Shown here piece by piece: positions 1 to 8,251 of a DNA stretch of 16,155 bases. The first letter of the stretch is position 1. Every line of letters starts with the position of its first letter. The notes beneath the pieces were generated by a model. It saw nothing but the letters and a program-made list of their open reading frames with translations. It was not told the DNA's origin and made no database searches. The DNA lies in contig CAMZCW010000031.1 of the NCBI GenBank assembly GCA_947305045.1, positions 1-16,155 of the forward strand. Reading direction: 5' to 3'. The stretch comes from an uncultured Bacteroidales bacterium (lineage in GTDB: Bacteria; Bacteroidota; Bacteroidia; Bacteroidales; UBA932). The translations under genes were made by a program, and so were the position numbers.

Positions 1-59
1 TTGATTATCAATCGGTTACCCTAATTATTTTGCACGAAAATTGACGAAGATTCGCTATT

Positions 60-2018
60 TTGGCAAATAACGCGTATCAGATAGAGCTAACCTCGTCATC
101 GGAGACAAAACCTTGGGAAACCCCGAAGCCAGACCGCATTTCATTTGAAGATTTCAGCAGCCCCATTAAACTTGTCCGAGCGAATGGGCTTTATGTGCCC
201 ATTAAAAGCGTTTCCGGAAAGGTACTAAGGTATCTTAAAGGACTGGCATCCTTCCGGAATCCCAAATACTATGAACTGCTTAATGCCCGGAAGCCGCTCT
301 ATCATACCCCGTCTCTCGTGAGCTGTTATGAGATGACGGAAGATTATCTCAAACTGCCGAGAGGATGTGAGGATGCCGTGATAGAACTTCTCCAGAGCAA
401 TTTCTCGGCATGGGAAGAAGATGACCGGACAAACGCAGGAAGAGCGATAGATGTGTCTTTTTCAGGAGAGTTGCGGCCTGAACAGGAGGCGGCAGTCCAA
501 AGACTGCTCTCATTCAATAACGGAGTTCTCGCCGCTACCACCGCTTTCGGCAAGACGGTCGCGGCGATTGGAATGATTGCGAGGCGAAAGACCAACACGT
601 TGATACTGGTCCATTCCAAGGCTTTGTTGGGACAATGGAAAGAAGAGATAGAAAAGTTCTTGATTATCAATGAACCAGAACCAGCATCAGAAGAGAAGAA
701 AGGGCGAAAAAGGGAAAAGGCGTTTTCTCCCATCGGCCTGCTGGATGGTAGCCGGAATACGCTGCACGGCATCATTGATATTGCCGTATTCAATTCAGCA
801 TTGTCGGCGGATGGCGTCAAGCCATTTGTCCGTAACTACGGAATGGTAATAGCTGATGAGTGTCATCATTCCGGTGCCATTGGCTATGAGCGGGTACTGA
901 AGTATGTGAATGCCCGATATGTTTACGGCCTTTCGGCCACTCCTACCCGTCATGACGGAATGACGCCCATTGTATTTATGCAATGTGGGCCGATTCGGTA
1001 CAAGTCGGATGCGAAGGTCCAGATGGCCCGACAGTCATTCAGCAGAGTTTTGATTCCACGATTTACTTCCTTCCGGGCAATAGAGGAGAAAGGGAACGGC
1101 TTGCAATACCTTGGCGACCTGGCAAATGACCGTGCCAGGAACGAACTGATTGTACAAGATGTCGTTTCAGAGCTGAACAAAGGCCGGACACCGATTATCC
1201 TGACCAAGCGGAAGGACCACATTTCCATTCTTGCCGATATGCTGGCCCCATATTGCCGGAATGTAGTTAAGTTAATTGGCACGGCATCAGCTAAGGAGAA
1301 GCGCAAGGCGATGGACCGGCTCAAGAGCATTCCGAAGACGGAACCTTTGATAGTTGTTGCTACGGGAAAGTATGTGGGTGAGGGATTCAATTATCCCAGG
1401 CTGGATACGCTTTTCATCGCACTCCCAGTTGCATATCCGAATATCGTTCAACAATATACAGGACGTCTCCATCGGGATTATGAAGGCAAAACCGAGGTGC
1501 GAGTTTATGACTATATAGACATCCATGTTCCGGTTATAGCCAACATGTATGGCAAGAGGCTGAAATGTTATGCGCCTATCGGCTATGCCCGGCAGGAGAT
1601 CGATGCTTTGGAGCAGAATCCGCAGAATATAGTTCTGAGTCCGAACACCTTCCTGCCTGTTCTAGTAAGCGACATAGAAGCGTCGAAATCTTCGGTTGTC
1701 CTTTCATGTGAATCGGTGCGGTACATGAAGGGCTCCTTGGCTAAGGCGCTACATTCGCTGGCTATCCGTAGCGTTGAATGTTGTATTGTTATCCGGACAC
1801 CGTCATCTCGCGATGAAGGGTTCATCAGGTCGGGGATAAAACTTATCCAGACTGATAAGCGAACCATTCGTGCAGCCATCATTGACCGGTCTTTACTTTG
1901 GTTTGGCAGTCTCGATCTGGCGGGAAGCCACCACAAGGAGGAGGACAATGTCATGCGTGTGCTTGCGCCGTTGATTGCGTCGGAGATGTTGGGATATGTA
2001 TTAGTGGATAACCCTTAG
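60..2018 (+). CDS. DEAD/DEAH-box SF2 helicase with C-terminal PLD-like domain (TOTE-type, primase half absent)
   Basis: Predicted ATP-dependent nucleic-acid helicase/translocase, 652 aa. Motifs seen: Walker A ATTAFGKT (159-166), DECH box (266-269), SATP (292-295), and motif VI QQYTGRLHR (464-472). A conserved N-terminal block (about 36-112, including FRNPKYYELL and LPRGCEDAV) precedes the motor. Residues 607-620 (IIDRSLLWFGSLDL) look like the C-terminal half of a phospholipase-D-type domain, without an obvious HxK. From family knowledge, this order matches the helicase part of proteins annotated as TOTE conflict-system primase-helicases, which normally carry an archaeo-eukaryotic primase domain in front. 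Here an in-frame TGA at 42-44 blocks extension, and the only early start is TTG at 60. The gene is therefore either a helicase-only partner of a primase gene lying left of the window, or a truncated remnant. The start is uncertain. A sampled row (181-240) is about 42% GC against about 65% at 5581-5640, which hints at transfer. A restriction-type helicase is the alternative reading. Confidence 0.85.
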   Translation: MANNAYQIELTSSSETKPWETPKPDRISFEDFSSPIKLVRANGLYVPIKSVSGKVLRYLKGLASFRNPKYYELLNARKPLYHTPSLVSCYEMTEDYLKLPRGCEDAVIELLQSNFSAWEEDDRTNAGRAIDVSFSGELRPEQEAAVQRLLSFNNGVLAATTAFGKTVAAIGMIARRKTNTLILVHSKALLGQWKEEIEKFLIINEPEPASEEKKGRKREKAFSPIGLLDGSRNTLHGIIDIAVFNSALSADGVKPFVRNYGMVIADECHHSGAIGYERVLKYVNARYVYGLSATPTRHDGMTPIVFMQCGPIRYKSDAKVQMARQSFSRVLIPRFTSFRAIEEKGNGLQYLGDLANDRARNELIVQDVVSELNKGRTPIILTKRKDHISILADMLAPYCRNVVKLIGTASAKEKRKAMDRLKSIPKTEPLIVVATGKYVGEGFNYPRLDTLFIALPVAYPNIVQQYTGRLHRDYEGKTEVRVYDYIDIHVPVIANMYGKRLKCYAPIGYARQEIDALEQNPQNIVLSPNTFLPVLVSDIEASKSSVVLSCESVRYMKGSLAKALHSLAIRSVECCIVIRTPSSRDEGFIRSGIKLIQTDKRTIRAAIIDRSLLWFGSLDLAGSHHKEEDNVMRVLAPLIASEMLGYVLVDNP

Positions 2019-2291
2019 TTATTTGGATTGCTACGCAAAAGAGGACATTTATGGATATGTATGGCCGAATAAACGGACGCAATAATAGACGCAATTTCGT
2101 GAGGGGGTCAAATTGCCCCACCCACAGCTTTGTTTCGACAGATGGAAAGCCGCATGAACGAGGAAGAGTATTAGCGTAAAATATAAGTTATTGAATGTCA
2201 ATAGTTTATGGAAAATGACCTGAGCAAAGCCGCCTAGGTCATTTTCCATAATGTGCTGTAAATCAGGCTATTGCATTTTACGGCCGCTGTG
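2019..2291. other. Non-coding spacer between helicase and surface lipoprotein genes
   Basis: A 273-base stretch between two genes facing each other. I find no convincing gene. A 66-aa antisense frame (2049-2249) and a 41-aa plus-strand frame (2051-2176) have no recognisable family and no promoter box. A short open tail on the plus strand ends MNEEEY just before 2174 and could be a decayed gene end, but this is not supportable. The right third is occupied by the inverted repeat described separately. A small compact dyad, GGGGtCAAaTTGcCCC, lies near 2105-2120. Confidence 0.6.
2206..2251. repeat. Perfect 16-bp inverted repeat (hairpin), 14-nt loop, nested in a larger imperfect palindrome
   Basis: The arms TTATGGAAAATGACCT (2206-2221) and AGGTCATTTTCCATAA (2236-2251) are perfect reverse complements around a 14-nt loop. 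Further matching pairs lie outside: CAATAG (2199-2204) with CTATTG (2268-2273), and CGTAAAAT (2175-2182) with ATTTTACG (2275-2282). The outermost right arm ends nine bases past the stop of the minus-strand lipoprotein gene, so this could be its 3' structure or terminator, and it would also serve the converging helicase. No clear U-run follows either arm, so a standard intrinsic terminator is not shown. It could instead be the mark of a small mobile element or a protein-binding dyad. Confidence 0.8.
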
Positions 2292-4706
2292 TTATATATC
2301 GCGCACCAGACGGACGGAGGTGCAGTAGTATCTTCCTATGCATTCCTGCGTGTTTACGACAGAACTCCCAAAGCTTAGGCTGTAGGCTTTGTATTTTACG
2401 CCGGATGAACTGGACCAGTAGCGGCCCTCGGTGCCGGCACTGCTAACACTGCTGCCCCAGCCATCGCCTTTGCCTCCCGCCGGGAGGAACACGCAGCCGG
2501 CATTCTGGAGCTTGAGCCAACCGGTTGTGGTGCACACGGTGCTATAGTTGCTGGCTCCGTTGATGGTGCCCCAGGTGAGCTCGTTAATCAGGTTGGCGGT
2601 AGGCCCTGTATAGTTGTCGGGGAACAGAATGATGCCTTTTATACCGGTGCCATCATTGAGCGCAGACTGGTTGATGGTGGCCATGGTATACCGTGCATTG
2701 GGGGTGTCATTGACGATGAGGCCGGTGGCGCGGGTGTTCAGGATGTACTGCCACTCGTTGTCTGTTCCGGGGTTGATATAGTCCTTTAGGGTGCGCCAGG
2801 TATATTCTCCACCGTTACTGATGGTAACGGCGCCCCAGTCGGCCTTGCCCTTTAATGCCCCTTCGCCGTCATACAGGTGGGCGGTATCGGAATTGTACGG
2901 GTTGTAGCATCCATTGGAGCCGCCATAGATAGTGGGCGTATAATAGCTGCCTCCCGTATCTATACCATTGCATCCCCAGCAGAACAAATCTATCCAGTCG
3001 GCGTCGCTTCTCTTATAGTTTTCGGTGCCCACGTAGTCCCACTGGTTCGGGGCAAAACGCCAGGTTGTGGTTTTAGCCTGGTACTGCAGGTTGCCCTGGG
3101 AGAAGATTACCTGACCGCCGTTGGCATTGACGGAAAACTTACCTTCTACCGGAGCGGGCGTGAGCGTCCAGGTGTCGTTGGCATTCTTGGTGGTAGAGAT
3201 GGCAAGGGTTAGGCCACCATAGGTGCCATTCACCATCGGGTTGGGGGTCCAGTAAAAGCCGTTGCATACTTTCACGTCACCGAAGTACACATTGGAGGTA
3301 TAGGCCTCGGAATCTACCATGCCAATACCGCTTTGAGCGCTGTCGCCCCTTATGGCCTTTACGCTGGTTACCGTTTTCTCAATGCGTACCTCGCTGCAGG
3401 TGCAGTGGACGGCCGCACCGATTCCAGTCGCTGCAGAACCTCCGGTGGCGGCAATGATGGTGCCACCCTTGATGACAATTTTGCCGGCGTTACCACCCTC
3501 TGCTGCGGATCCAATGCCTGCGCCAGACCCATTGCTGCTTGCGTCTAACGTGCCAGTGCCTTGAATGGTCAAGGTCTTTACGTTCGGCCAGTTGTAAGGC
3601 ACATAGATGCCCGGATGATAAATGTCGAAACCCTTGACGCGGTTGATCGTTCCATCCTTTAGGATAAGGGTGGCGTCTCCCAGGCAGGTAAGACCGGCCC
3701 AAGGGTACGGATGCTGATATTCAGTAGCCCCCCCGTGAATACCGTTGATGGTTATGCCGGCAAGCGTCACCGTGGCGCCATCGGCAATGGAGATTTTCAC
3801 GGGATAACTTGCTACGTTGAGCGTGCCGGTGAGGGTTTCGCCATCCTGTGCCGTATAGTTGGCCTTGATGGTTCCCAGATCCGTTACAAGCGCCAGGGGC
3901 ATGGAGATGGCGCTCTCATAGTATTTTCCGGCATCGAGGGAAACGCCGTCCGCCTTTGTATACGTATGGCTCCCGGAATCCGATACAGCCAGCAGGGATA
4001 GATCCCCGGAGCCCATGCTTGAAGGACGTAAGGCCATGTAAAAGAAACTCCTGGGCGAAGCACTGGTGGCTTTTGCTACTGGGGTGGACGCGACGGATAC
4101 CCTCAAATAGGAAGCGTTAAAGGGAACGCTGTTATTGTCGCGAAGGAGGAATTTCCAGATAGTCATCTGGCTATCCAGCGTAACGCTGGCCTTGAGTGAA
4201 GCCTTGTCTCCAACAGACAGATTGCCCGATCCCTCGCGGAGGTCCAGGTTGTTCTGGATGTACTCCAACGTGCCGTCTTGTGCGTATATTTTGTTCAGAA
4301 TCTCGGCGTTGGCTTCATAGTATGTACCGGATCCGCTCGGTAAAGAGACGAGGTTTGCGGGATAAACCAGCTTTACGGGATCGTTGTCCGAAGGGGAGCC
4401 CGTAATGGTACCCTCAATGCGGGCTTTGCCTGTTCCCGGATCCACGGCTATCACTCTGGCAACATCCTTAATGCCATTATGAACAAGGGCAATCTCGTCG
4501 TTAACCTTCCAGGCTACATTGATTTGGCCTCCATTCTCCGTATAGGTTGTTCTCGTCTCCGGGCCCATGCCCTCAAGCGTGGCGGAGAAGGGGATTTCCC
4601 GCAGCGGCGCCTCCGTTTCCGGCTGGCTTACTTCTTTGGCACAGGCGCCCATTACCAGGGCTAGTGCGGCTATGCTCAATAATTTGAATGCTTTCATGGT
4701 CTTCAT
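2292..4706 (-). CDS. Surface-exposed lipoprotein: fimbrillin-like N-terminus, beta-helix-like middle, 'YWSSS/SVRLVR' C-terminal domain
   Basis: Predicted outer-membrane, surface-exposed lipoprotein of 804 aa. The signal peptide ends in lipobox VMGAC with the lipidated Cys at 22. The following AKE is compatible with a Bacteroidota surface-export signal. Residues 35-280 resemble the fimbrillin-like fold (TRTTYT at 51-56, then VAWKVNDEIAL and a YPANL-type segment). Residues 285-480 are Gly/Thr-rich, with beta-helix-like steps (LTIQGTGTLDAS, IVIKGGTIIAATGG) resembling secreted carbohydrate-binding-domain proteins. Residues 524-804 are the common Bacteroidales C-terminal module (VIFSQGNLQY, FAPNQWDYVG, LPAGG, YWSSS, ending SVRLVRDI). 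It is probably an adhesin or fibre-type surface protein; the ligand is unknown. It lies 23 bases after a 45-aa peptide gene on the same strand and is likely cotranscribed with it. A second Met at codon 4 could be the true start. Confidence 0.85.
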   Translation of the reverse strand: MKTMKAFKLLSIAALALVMGACAKEVSQPETEAPLREIPFSATLEGMGPETRTTYTENGGQINVAWKVNDEIALVHNGIKDVARVIAVDPGTGKARIEGTITGSPSDNDPVKLVYPANLVSLPSGSGTYYEANAEILNKIYAQDGTLEYIQNNLDLREGSGNLSVGDKASLKASVTLDSQMTIWKFLLRDNNSVPFNASYLRVSVASTPVAKATSASPRSFFYMALRPSSMGSGDLSLLAVSDSGSHTYTKADGVSLDAGKYYESAISMPLALVTDLGTIKANYTAQDGETLTGTLNVASYPVKISIADGATVTLAGITINGIHGGATEYQHPYPWAGLTCLGDATLILKDGTINRVKGFDIYHPGIYVPYNWPNVKTLTIQGTGTLDASSNGSGAGIGSAAEGGNAGKIVIKGGTIIAATGGSAATGIGAAVHCTCSEVRIEKTVTSVKAIRGDSAQSGIGMVDSEAYTSNVYFGDVKVCNGFYWTPNPMVNGTYGGLTLAISTTKNANDTWTLTPAPVEGKFSVNANGGQVIFSQGNLQYQAKTTTWRFAPNQWDYVGTENYKRSDADWIDLFCWGCNGIDTGGSYYTPTIYGGSNGCYNPYNSDTAHLYDGEGALKGKADWGAVTISNGGEYTWRTLKDYINPGTDNEWQYILNTRATGLIVNDTPNARYTMATINQSALNDGTGIKGIILFPDNYTGPTANLINELTWGTINGASNYSTVCTTTGWLKLQNAGCVFLPAGGKGDGWGSSVSSAGTEGRYWSSSSGVKYKAYSLSFGSSVVNTQECIGRYYCTSVRLVRDI

Positions 4707-4729
4707 GTTTCAGGGGTTAAACATGAAAA

Positions 4730-4867
4730 TTAAGCCGTCAGCGGATCTCCGCCGGGGGTAAACGGTGAAGGGGGATTCACGGTGCTCTCACAGATTACAC
4801 CTTCCGTTTGCACTTGCACCACTTCCGTTGTGGGACTTTCGTAAAAAAGGTTTGTTTTGCTCTTCAT
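4730..4867 (-). CDS. 45-aa Bacteroidales small protein upstream of surface lipoprotein
   Basis: A short ORF starting ATG at 4867 and ending TAA at 4730-4732. It reads MKSKTNLFYESP, then TTEVVQVQTEGVICES, then a Pro/Gly-rich tail. Small proteins with this pattern (a YE-P-TEV-E/Q-V-EG-V/I-C core) occur repeatedly in Bacteroidales directly before lipoprotein or fimbrillin-like genes; their function is not known to me. It has no signal peptide or membrane segment, and it has one Cys (residue 26). It starts five bases after the stop of the PEP-synthase-like gene and ends 23 bases before the lipoprotein start, so all three could share a transcript. I call it real because of its fit to that recurring family and its tight placement. 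Confidence 0.72.
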   Translation of the reverse strand: MKSKTNLFYESPTTEVVQVQTEGVICESTVNPPSPFTPGGDPLTA

Positions 4868-4872
4868 AGTTG

Positions 4873-7215
4873 TTATTCATTGATGGTTATCGTTCCTTTG
4901 CCGGCATCCATGGTAATGGAATCGCCGTTTTTGAGAATCCTTGTGGCGCCTTTTACGTTGACGATGGTGGGAAGGCCGTATTCGCGGGCCACCACCGCGC
5001 CGTGGGAGAGGGAAGAGCCAATCTCCGTAATGAGGCCGTTGACCACGGAATAGTACGGCGTCCAGCCAATGTCCGTGAATTTGGCCACCATGATTTCGCC
5101 CTTCCGGAGTTGGTTGGCATCTTCTGCTGAATTGACAATGTGGACGATGCCTTCGCAAACGCCGTTGGAAACGGGTACGCCCTTTAGCGTGCCGTCGCTT
5201 GCTTCCAGCTCAAAGGAATCTGCTACCGGCTTGCCGATATACGTATCGTCAAAGGCCAAGTCCTTCTGGATGTCGTACGCTTTGCGCCGGCGCACCGCCA
5301 GGGGAACCAGCGAAGCATCCCCTTCAATGAGCCGGCCTATTTCCTTGTGCGTGAGGAAGTAAAGGAGGTCGGTTTCCGGCAGTAGCTTCGCGGCAACCAG
5401 GAGCTCTGCCAAACGGGTGTACTGCGTTTTGAACAGGTCGATAATCTTGATGAGGCAGGACTTGGTGTATTCGCGGTCCACCACCGCCTGCCGGGAACGT
5501 TTGGCAAAAGCGATGCACGCTTTCTTGAGAAGGGGATTACCCACAAACGCAAATTCCTCCTCCCAGTCCGGCTCCGCCTCCCGGGCCACCAGGCTCCGCG
5601 GGGCTTTGATGATGCTGGAGAGGTAGTTCATCAGCGAGCGTTCGTCGTCCCGCCAGGGTTTGCTTCGCATCTCTGCCTCTTTGATGCAGCGGTGGCCGTG
5701 ACGGGCCAGGAAGTCCTGGTATTTCGCAAGGATGGCCGGATGACCTTTGATGCAGGCCAGCAGCTCGTCGGGGCCAAAGTTTACCGCTTCCGGCGCGTTC
5801 TCCTTGATCAGGGCCGCGAGGGCCTGCAGGCGCTCCAGGATATCGGCACTCTCGATGCCCGGAATGTCGCTTAGCAGGTGCGACAGGAAGGCCTGGTACT
5901 GCTGCTTGTCCGGGAAATACGGATCCACCAGCTGGTACAGCGTACTGGAGGCACTGCCGGAGTAGGACGACGAGGCATAGTGGTAGATAAGGCTCTCGTC
6001 CAGGAGCGCCAGGTTTTTGTCGATGCTCGCGTAAAGCTTCTGATAATCAGTCGTATCGGCAAAATGGACGCGCGTGAGGAGCTTGTCGAATTTGCGCTGG
6101 GCACGATGCCCGGAAAAGACGTATTTGAGGAAGCGGACGGAGTTGATGCCCCGCACCAGGTCGTTCGCGTACGGCGCCTCTACGGGCGGATAGTCGTGGT
6201 ATTCGCCCATGATGGACAGGTTCATGGACTGGGGATTGGCGATGCCCACCCGCGCGTGCATGTTGTAGAGCAGGTTCATGTCAAAGAACAGGTGCCCGGA
6301 GATGGATGAAATGAGCCGCAGGGGTGTTTCTTCGTAGGCCGATTTGTACACACCGGCCTTCGCGAGCATATACCGCATGCCGTAGTCGATGGCGTTCACG
6401 GAAGTGGACAGGGTGAGGGGCGTGACGGCGCCGGGCATCATTTCACCCACGTTCCGCTTGGTGAACAGGTGCCTGCTCAGGTCATCGTCCCGGTCAAATT
6501 CCTCTATGTCGATAATCTCGGTGGTGATGGGGCGCATCTGCAGGAGGTACAACCCGTCTCCGCGAATGGCCCATTCCAGGTCTTTTTCCTCACCAAAGCA
6601 GGCGCGGATTATCTGGCCGGTCAGGTACAGCCGCCGGACTTCTTCTTCCGAGAGAATATCGTCCCCGCAGGGCTTGTAGCATTTGCGGGAAATCTCATAG
6701 CGATGGGCACTGACCTGTCCGGAAACCAGGTTTTCTCCCTGGCCCGGCACGGCCTCGATGAGGAGGCAATGGCCGGCTGTAGGGGAGGCGGTGAACAGCA
6801 CTCCCGCCTTGTCACTGTCTATCATAGCCTGCACCACCACGTTCATCGTGCCCTTTCCAAGGTCGAAACGCTTAGCGTAATCCTGCACCCGTTGTGCCTC
6901 CAGGGAGTCCATGCACTTTTGGATGCTTTCCACCAGGTGCGAGCGGTCCACAAACAGGCAGGTCTCATACTGGCCGGCATTGGATGCGTTGGCACCGTCC
7001 TCGTTGGAGGCCGATGACCGTACGGAGACTTTGTCCACCTTTAAAGCGTCAAACGCCTGATAAACAGCTTCTTCGTTAATAGTGTCAATCTCCGTAATCA
7101 CAAATCCCGGGGGAACGGTGAAGCCGTTCTTTACCAGCAAATCCAGTCCGGAGGCCTTGCCGCCCACAGTTGCATACACCGCCTCGGGGAGTTTTCCCAG
7201 TGTAAAGATTTTCAT
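4873..7215 (-). CDS. Rifampin-phosphotransferase / PEP-synthase-like enzyme (ATP-grasp, middle domain, phospho-His domain)
   Basis: Predicted dikinase-type phosphotransferase, 780 aa. Residues 1-235 form the PPDK N-terminal ATP-grasp domain (VGGKASGLDLL at 17-27, VRSSASNEDG at 65-74, QMRPI at 226-230). Residues 245-650 form a helical middle domain with NVGEMMPGAVTPLT (255-268) and ARHGHR (504-509) followed by SKPW (518-521), features typical of the rifampin-binding domain of Rph. Residues 675-780 are the mobile PEP-utiliser domain, with the phosphoryl-carrying His738 in SLSHGAVVARE. Known relatives transfer phosphate from ATP via His to pyruvate (PpsA) or rifamycin (Rph), or drive condensation (PigC). 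The organisation fits Rph/PigC-like better than classical PpsA, which lacks this middle domain. The start codon overlaps the upstream gene's stop by ATGA, so the two are likely translationally coupled and act together. The substrate is unknown; rifamycin resistance is possible but unproven. Confidence 0.85.
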   Translation of the reverse strand: MKIFTLGKLPEAVYATVGGKASGLDLLVKNGFTVPPGFVITEIDTINEEAVYQAFDALKVDKVSVRSSASNEDGANASNAGQYETCLFVDRSHLVESIQKCMDSLEAQRVQDYAKRFDLGKGTMNVVVQAMIDSDKAGVLFTASPTAGHCLLIEAVPGQGENLVSGQVSAHRYEISRKCYKPCGDDILSEEEVRRLYLTGQIIRACFGEEKDLEWAIRGDGLYLLQMRPITTEIIDIEEFDRDDDLSRHLFTKRNVGEMMPGAVTPLTLSTSVNAIDYGMRYMLAKAGVYKSAYEETPLRLISSISGHLFFDMNLLYNMHARVGIANPQSMNLSIMGEYHDYPPVEAPYANDLVRGINSVRFLKYVFSGHRAQRKFDKLLTRVHFADTTDYQKLYASIDKNLALLDESLIYHYASSSYSGSASSTLYQLVDPYFPDKQQYQAFLSHLLSDIPGIESADILERLQALAALIKENAPEAVNFGPDELLACIKGHPAILAKYQDFLARHGHRCIKEAEMRSKPWRDDERSLMNYLSSIIKAPRSLVAREAEPDWEEEFAFVGNPLLKKACIAFAKRSRQAVVDREYTKSCLIKIIDLFKTQYTRLAELLVAAKLLPETDLLYFLTHKEIGRLIEGDASLVPLAVRRRKAYDIQKDLAFDDTYIGKPVADSFELEASDGTLKGVPVSNGVCEGIVHIVNSAEDANQLRKGEIMVAKFTDIGWTPYYSVVNGLITEIGSSLSHGAVVAREYGLPTIVNVKGATRILKNGDSITMDAGKGTITINE

Positions 7216-8228
7216 CGTTTAATTTCTGTCAGGTTCCGTTGGTTAAAGTACCGTTTCTCGTTGGCGTTAAAGCCAATCTCCAGGATGCCGCGGCAAGTTT
7301 TTCCGTCCAGGGTGAACTCCGCAATGTTCTCATGCAGGATATACTGGCCGTCCTGGAAATGGTAGGTAACTCCTGCCAGGACCTTAGCCTGCACGGGAAT
7401 GCTGCGAAGATTGTCCAAAAGCACATGAAGCGTCAGTTCTGCCGGGACGGTTCCCCGGGCCACCTGCCGTAAGTCCAGGTCCGCCTGCAACATGTAATGC
7501 TGACCGGCTACATCGCGGAAGTTGCCCACTTCCAGCACGCTCAGGGCCGGATAGGAGACCAGCGAGTAGTTGAACTGGGCGGGGGCGGAAACCGCCATGA
7601 GCCACAGGTGGTTGTTCATGTAGTTCCAGTCCCGTTTGCCAAAGGAGTGGTCCCGGACGCAGGGGAGGGAGAAGGGAACGGTTTTCCCGTTCAGGATAAA
7701 ACTCCCTTCCAGGGTGCCTTCCTGCTCATAGTGGCACTGGCCGCTGATGGTCTGGAGCTCGGCAAAAAAGGCCTTGCTCCATTTCTCGTTGGCCATGCCC
7801 GTTGCCATGCGTTCCGCAGGCATGTTGCTGGTAAAGTCGATGGGCGCCTGGCGGGGAGAAAATGTGCTCCGGAAACTTATCTGGTCCTCCTCGTTGAGGA
7901 TGCCTTCATAAGAAACGGTCCAGTTTCCGTCCCTGTTTTCCACCTGGAGAGGGGAGGCGCCTGCGGGGAACAGCTCCTGTTTGAGGGAGTACAGTTTCCC
8001 GTCCACATATACCACAAACCAGGTCTCATCCTGGTTCACTCTCTTCCCCAGGCGGGCGAAGAAGGACAAGCGTTCACCGTGTGCGGAAAAATAGTAGGAA
8101 TTGTTTACCAGCGGGTCTGCGTTTGCATCCAGCGTATACTTTTCTGCGGCGGCAAAGTCAAAGGGATGCTCCAGGTTCCTTTTGGCTATGGCACCGGCCA
8201 TGAGTTTCTTCTTAAGGGTAAAAAACAT
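7212..8228 (-). CDS. Lipocalin-like DUF7064/AttH-type protein with RDHSFGxRDW motif
   Basis: A 338-aa, mostly beta-predicted cytoplasmic protein with no signal peptide. A central CVRDHSFGKRDW (190-201) separates two halves of similar size. This recalls the (W/R)DHxWG signature of AttH/CrtC-type double-lipocalin proteins and of DUF7064. CrtC-type members hydrate carotenoids, but members with the RDHS(F/W)GxRDW form have no settled role. The longest frame begins with GTG at 8252, but that G is the last base of a perfect -7 box (TATCTTTG on this strand), so I place the start at ATG 8228. The stop overlaps the start of the following Rph-like gene (ATGA), which argues for a joint function, such as binding or preparing a hydrophobic substrate for phosphotransfer. 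From memory, some invertebrate 'putative PEP synthase' proteins carry a similar domain fused ahead of the ATP-grasp. That would support a functional pair. Confidence 0.72.
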   Translation of the reverse strand: MFFTLKKKLMAGAIAKRNLEHPFDFAAAEKYTLDANADPLVNNSYYFSAHGERLSFFARLGKRVNQDETWFVVYVDGKLYSLKQELFPAGASPLQVENRDGNWTVSYEGILNEEDQISFRSTFSPRQAPIDFTSNMPAERMATGMANEKWSKAFFAELQTISGQCHYEQEGTLEGSFILNGKTVPFSLPCVRDHSFGKRDWNYMNNHLWLMAVSAPAQFNYSLVSYPALSVLEVGNFRDVAGQHYMLQADLDLRQVARGTVPAELTLHVLLDNLRSIPVQAKVLAGVTYHFQDGQYILHENIAEFTLDGKTCRGILEIGFNANEKRYFNQRNLTEIKR

Positions 8229-8251
8229 CTTTCTAATAGGTCTTATACTCA

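Noticed and set aside
1..32. Possible promoter for the helicase (TTG at 1-3, TTATTTTG at 25-32)
   Set aside because: The -7 box has a mismatch in the essential A, and the -33 element is cut by the window edge, so it is too weak to list.
2049..2249. A 66-aa minus-strand frame in the helicase-lipoprotein spacer
   Set aside because: No recognisable family, no promoter box, and it runs through the inverted repeat; it looks like chance.
4873..7215. Naming this gene ppsA or rph
   Set aside because: The middle domain does not fit classical PpsA, and rifamycin as substrate cannot be shown from sequence, so no symbol was given.
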